64,000 nt of DNA from positions 16,222,001 to 16,286,000 of the forward strand of contig AP031354.1 in the NCBI GenBank assembly GCA_037833965.1. The letters run 5' to 3'. The translations under genes and the position numbers were made by a program. The notes below the pieces were generated by a model. It saw nothing but the letters and a program-made list of their open reading frames with translations. It did no database searches and was not told where the DNA came from. Positions 62,321-64,000 of the stretch are shown here, piece by piece. The stretch comes from Marchantia polymorpha subsp. ruderalis. Its lineage: Eukaryota > Streptophyta > Marchantiopsida > Marchantiales > Marchantiaceae. The first letter of the stretch is position 1; each line of letters opens with the position of its first letter.

Positions 62321-62465
62321 ATTGATAGGCGAAAGGGCCTGCTTTAACTCGAGTGGTAATGACCAGTAGTGCTATCCAACCCCCTGTTCCGAGGCCGATG
62401 AGAATGGAAGATTGGGTTCCTGGCCTTTTGAGATTGATATTTATGAGCAAAAACCTCAACATTGT

Positions 62466-62489
62466 GTCTGGAACTTCAGTGTTCCAGAC
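62466..62489. repeat. Inverted repeat, 9-bp arms
   Basis: GTCTGGAAC (62,466-62,474) and GTTCCAGAC (62,481-62,489) surround a 6-nt loop. Confidence 0.5.
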
Positions 62490-62929
62490 TTCCGGCCTCT
62501 TGCTTCATGGAACGAGATCAAAAAGACCAGGTCAAACTGGCATACTCTCCTGCTAAGATATATAATGAGCGAATGGTAACACCTGCTCGTTGTGCCGGCA
62601 CGAGTCTACTGCGCCTCACGAATGGGTTCTTCTGACAGAAGTATCAGCCCGGGGGCAATACTTGAAGGTGATTCAAGTTGGTGACGTTGAGGAAGGTGAA
62701 GTTTGGCAGCAGGAAAAGTCATGACCTACGAGCGTGGAATCTAAATTCTCGTATGCTCGATCTTCTTTCTCGGCTGTTCGAGCTCTTCCATGCCAAGCAG
62801 TCCAAACTTGAGATCGGTGTTCAGATATTGAGGTTTAAGATTCTTTTGTGATTCGCAGCATAAAAAACAAAATTTAAAACCGCAGTAAGCCGGCTTCAAG
62901 TATTTTCACAAGTCATTGAAACATTCACA

Positions 62930-64000
62930 AACCCGCTCAAAGTCTAAACTCTGAATCAGCCTCAAACCTTCGGCGGGTGATTCTTCTCACCAGTAGGAAT
63001 GCAGTGTGCTTGGAATGCTTGAATGTAAGTGAGGTCAGTGGACAAAACACCATTGGGGGCAGAAAGAGATGAAAAAAGTTCACTCCAAGGATCGAACGAT
63101 GGTACTGACAGTTGAGTGCTGGAAACAATTTTGGTGCTCGGCCTCTAAAGCACCTTGAGCCTTCCAGAGCTCAGTGCTTGGTTCTAGGTGTATTGAAAAC
63201 TTGAGTGTAGAGGTTAGTGATTGGAGCGATGGCGGTTCTTCATTAGAAGCTCACCTGAAAAATAACAGTGACTGAACCTCCAGGGTGCACTGATCTGATG
63301 TGCCAAATTGAAGGAGCTTCAGACATAGTCGGGTGCTTCTAAAGCTTCCAAGCACTTGACAGCATAAGTTGGGAAACTGGAAACCCAGTTGGTACCCTTT
63401 CGCTATAATTTGGATCCTCGAATTCTTATTTTGAGTTCATATCAGGTTCTTCAAGCTCATGTATTCTTGCAGCTCTTCAAGCACCTCAGGTGCTGAACCG
63501 TCTGTTCCTGGAGCTCTTTACACAAAGGTTGATCAGATTGCGCCATTCATATGATGTTTACAGTTGACGTCAGCTCTTGACAAGTTTGAACCCTACAAAG
63601 TCCACAGCATCAATCCTTCTGTAACCAGGGGAAAATTGCTGTAGCTCTTTATGCACCTCGACAGCTTTAACATCAGAGCTAAGAACCAAAAATAATTCTC
63701 AGCTATATGCTTCAGGTCATTGCATTTGAACACTTAAGAGATTCTAGCGCTTGAACACCTAAACACATACTGTAATCTTCAGGGCTGAGAGTCCAATGGA
63801 AAAGCTAATAGAAATCAAGTGCTTCAAGTAGACGACCCGAAGAAGAAAAAGGAAAGGGACCCAACTACATCTTGAATGCTTGATTTCTTATTCTTACACG
63901 GAGTTTTAATTGCAGCGCAGCGCAGATAAACTTTAAGTGCTGAACTGGAGCCCGCTAGATGCACATTGACATGCTTGCCATGGGATCCCTAGACTCAATC
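62930..64000. repeat. Region enriched in degenerate AGCTCTTCAAGCACTT-like words
   Basis: Variants of TTCAAGCAC, AAGTGCTTCAAG and GAGCTCTT recur many times in both orientations, for example near 63,340, 63,470, 63,510, 63,735, 63,820 and 63,930. Spacing is irregular. It may be an eroded minisatellite or nested repeats. No coding sequence was recognised. Confidence 0.3.

Larger units (their letters stand above)
56859..64000. other. Mid-GC intergenic region, no recognised gene
   Basis: Composition returns to mid-GC abruptly at about 56,860. Open frames are at most about 120 codons (58,617-58,982, +, not recognised). I could not assemble a spliced gene. The region is notable for several perfect palindromes and a perfect tandem duplication, listed separately. 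Confidence 0.5.

Noticed and set aside
57000-64000. Hidden spliced gene among short frames at 57-64 kb
   Set aside because: No pair of frames joins through good splice sites into recognisable protein.
1-64000. CRISPR arrays, bacterial operons or prophage
   Set aside because: Intron-rich plant genes and eukaryotic transposons throughout; no regularly spaced direct repeats.

Overview
The window is nuclear DNA from a land plant, most likely a bryophyte and perhaps a liverwort such as Marchantia. This rests on two intact, intron-rich plant genes: an isoprenylcysteine methylesterase (ICME) gene and a MIKC*-type MADS-box gene. Both are split by many GT-AG introns of about 100 to 1000 bp. The genes sit in moderately GC-rich DNA that alternates with abrupt, very AT-rich islands full of decayed transposons. 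The species is inferred; no marker in the window proves it.

Layout. 1-1,390: AT-rich sequence with one small possible coding remnant. 1,391-4,122: upstream and leader region of the ICME gene. 4,123-9,639 (+): ICME, 11 coding exons, 507 codons plus stop. 9,640-20,571: a gene-free, GC-rich, CpG-rich stretch with G-runs and pyrimidine tracts, ending in a long CT-rich presumed promoter/5' leader. 20,572-23,651 (+): MIKC* MADS-box gene, 9 coding exons, 426 codons plus stop. 23,652-32,450: a second GC-rich, gene-free flank carrying several strong stem-loops. 32,450-39,300: an AT-rich island with a dead LINE on the + strand and a dead, truncated Ty1/copia element on the - strand. 39,300-47,930: mid-GC sequence with no recognisable gene. 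48,000-56,850: a second AT-rich island holding a nearly end-to-end but defective pogo/Tigger-like DNA transposon (with TIRs and a TA target duplication) and a second copia remnant. 56,860-64,000: mid-GC sequence with no recognisable gene but several perfect palindromes, a perfect 65-bp tandem duplication and a microsatellite.

Function. The two genes are unrelated in pathway. ICME is predicted to act on membranes, removing the methyl ester from prenylated C-terminal cysteines. The MADS protein is predicted to be a nuclear DNA-binding transcription factor. There is no operon-like linkage. The notable landscape feature is that the MADS gene lies alone in the middle of roughly 20 kb of GC-rich DNA lacking other genes. 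Exon models were built by hand from splice-site phase and family similarity. Both close to an exact multiple of three with no internal stop.
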